From: Novosphingobium meiothermophilum
GTDB lineage: Bacteria; Pseudomonadota; Alphaproteobacteria; Sphingomonadales; Sphingomonadaceae
Length of the DNA stretch: 64,000 bases
Direction of reading: 5' to 3'
Assembly (NCBI RefSeq): GCF_003171715.1
Contig: NZ_QGHL01000007.1
Span: 186,001 to 250,000, forward strand
Shown here: one piece after another, positions 62,603-64,000 of the stretch
How the letters are laid out: every line of letters begins with the position of its first letter
How positions within the stretch are numbered: the stretch's first letter is position 1
The notes under the pieces: generated by a model
Databases searched by the model: none
The model's input: the letters and a program-made list of their open reading frames with translations, nothing else
Told to the model about the DNA's origin: nothing
Translations under genes and position numbers: made by a program

Positions 62603-64000
62603 ATGACAGACGCCATCATCACCGCCGCCCAGACCTCCAAGGCTTGGCCCTTCGAGGAAGCCCGCAAGCTCATCAAGCGGTATCCCGGCGGCAAACGCGA
62701 TGCATCAGGCAATCTCGTACCGGTCCTGTTCGAAACCGGATACGGACCGTCGGGCCTGCCGCATATCGGCACTTTTCAGGAAGTGCTGCGCACAACGCTG
62801 GTGCGCCGCGCCTACGAGGTGCTGACAGGTGGCCACCCCACGCGCCTCGTCGCCTTCTCGGATGACATGGACGGCCTGCGCAAGGTTCCGGACAACGTGC
62901 CCAACAAGCCGCTGCTTGATGCGCACCTGGGCCATCCCCTCAGCCGCATTCCCGATCCGTTCGGCAAGTTCGAAAGCTTCGCGCATCACAACAATGCGAT
63001 GCTGCGTGATTTCCTCGATCGTTTCGGCTTCGATTACGAGTTCGTCTCGGCCTCGGATCGCTACAATTCGGGTGCCTTCGACGAGGCCCTGAAGAATGTC
63101 CTGCGCAACTGGCAGGCGATCATGGACATCATGCTGCCTACCCTGCGTGAGGAACGCCGCAAGACCTATTCGCCGGTCCTGCCGGTGTCGCCCAGCACTG
63201 GCGAAGTGCTTCAGGTGCCGGTCGAGGTTGTTGACGCCGAAGCCGGCGTCGTCCGCTTTGCCGACAGCAACGGCGAGACGGTTGAACAGACCGTGCTTGG
63301 CGGCAAGTCCAAGCTGCAATGGAAGGTTGACTGGGCAATGCGCTGGGTTGCGCTGGGTGTAGATTATGAAATGTGCGGCAAGGATCTGACCGACAGCGTC
63401 ACCCAGTCGGGCAAGATCGCCCGCGTGCTTGGCGGCCAGCGCCCAGAAGGACTGATCTACGAGCTTTTCCTCGACGAAAAGGGGGAGAAGATCTCGAAGT
63501 CGAAGGGCAATGGCCTGACGATCGAGCAGTGGCTCGAATACGGCAGCGAGGAAAGCCTTGGCTTCTACCTGTTTCGTGAACCCAAGAGCGCCAAGTCGCT
63601 GCACGTGGGCATCATCCCGCGCGCGGTCGATGAATACTGGCAGTTCCGCGAGAAGCTGCCCGATCAGCCGGTTGAACAGCAGCTTGGCAATCCGGTGTGG
63701 CACCTCCTGCGGGCCAACGGCTATCAGGGCGGCGATGGCGACAGGCTGCCTGTCACTTATGGTCTTCTCCTGAACCTCGTCGGCGTGCTGGGCGCGCAGG
63801 CAACGCGCGATCAGGTCTGGTCCTATCTTGGCAACTATGTGGAGGATGCCGATCCTTCGGCGCATCCCGCGCTGGACGGTCTTGTCACCCGCGCGCTTGC
63901 CTACAACCGGGATTTCATCGCTCCTACACTCAAGCGCCGCAAGCCCGAAGGCAACGAGGCACTGGCCCTTGCCGCTCTCGATGAGGAACTTGCCGCAACC
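62603..64000 (+). CDS. lysK: Class I lysyl-tRNA synthetase (incomplete at right edge)
   Basis: The first 466 codons are present and the gene continues past the window. It is the class I form of lysyl-tRNA synthetase, unrelated to the common class II LysS. The Rossmann-fold signatures are HIGT (residues 54-57, GYGPSGLPHIGTFQEVLR) and KISKS (from Lys296, LDEKGEKISKSKGNG). The fragment ends within the C-terminal helical domain. AAGGGCGGG lies upstream of the ATG. Alphaproteobacteria commonly carry this type. The neighbouring flagellin gene is on the same strand. Confidence 0.95.
   Translation, partial: MTDAIITAAQTSKAWPFEEARKLIKRYPGGKRDASGNLVPVLFETGYGPSGLPHIGTFQEVLRTTLVRRAYEVLTGGHPTRLVAFSDDMDGLRKVPDNVPNKPLLDAHLGHPLSRIPDPFGKFESFAHHNNAMLRDFLDRFGFDYEFVSASDRYNSGAFDEALKNVLRNWQAIMDIMLPTLREERRKTYSPVLPVSPSTGEVLQVPVEVVDAEAGVVRFADSNGETVEQTVLGGKSKLQWKVDWAMRWVALGVDYEMCGKDLTDSVTQSGKIARVLGGQRPEGLIYELFLDEKGEKISKSKGNGLTIEQWLEYGSEESLGFYLFREPKSAKSLHVGIIPRAVDEYWQFREKLPDQPVEQQLGNPVWHLLRANGYQGGDGDRLPVTYGLLLNLVGVLGAQATRDQVWSYLGNYVEDADPSAHPALDGLVTRALAYNRDFIAPTLKRRKPEGNEALALAALDEELAAT

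Overview
The window looks like chromosomal DNA from a GC-rich alphaproteobacterium of the order Sphingomonadales, most like Novosphingobium or Sphingobium. This rests on gene order and family content, not on a database search. The supporting features are an atpHAGDC operon with an unusually short epsilon subunit, an rpmF-plsX-fabH-ihfA-merR block, a class I lysyl-tRNA synthetase, tetrahydrofolate-dependent aromatic O-demethylase and LigE-type glutathione transferase homologues, and a TonB-dependent receptor locus. Genes are tightly packed. No gene-free stretch exceeds about 290 bases. I saw no tRNA, rRNA, CRISPR array, insertion sequence or prophage.

Layout. 1-4100: mechanosensitive channel, cystathionine beta-lyase, mercaptopyruvate sulfurtransferase, QueF and a 52-residue CxxC protein. 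4200-10000: a TPR protein divergent from a surface-type lipoprotein and a TonB-dependent receptor, followed by a convergent PhoB-like response regulator. The shared promoter region carries Pho-box-like repeats, so phosphate control is a reasonable hypothesis. 10100-16930: aromatic catabolism, with pobA and a divergent AraC regulator, a MetE-like methyltransferase, a SnoaL-like protein, an IclR regulator, a LigE-type beta-etherase homologue and a DesA/LigM-type O-demethylase. 17100-22010: the F1 ATP synthase operon on the minus strand. 22200-29640: a trypsin-like membrane protease, Ada, a CPBP protease, an iron-sulfur photolyase-like protein and PriA. 29700-42000: DUF4197 protein, transaldolase-family aldolase, CobT, small exported proteins, tandem nitroreductases, a CHASE2 adenylate cyclase with two tandem exported paralogues, CysS and a 2-hydroxyacid dehydrogenase.

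42207-52250 is the most striking region. Four genes, each joined to the next by a TGATG overlap, encode a pentaheme cytochrome, a lipoprotein with two GlcG/HbpS-type haem-binding domains, an outer-membrane beta-barrel protein, and a 1540-residue decaheme cytochrome fused to a LVIVD-type beta-propeller. Together they have the parts of a porin-cytochrome electron conduit, although nothing here proves that function and the organism type is normally an aerobic heterotroph.

52270-64000: a divergent regulatory pair (an S24-family repressor against two small genes, with two palindromic operator-like sites between them), an MBL-fold hydrolase, a MAPEG protein, the rpmF-plsX-fabH-ihfA-merR block, a SixA-like phosphatase overlapping a DinG-type helicase, an isolated flagellin gene, and lysK, which runs off the right edge.
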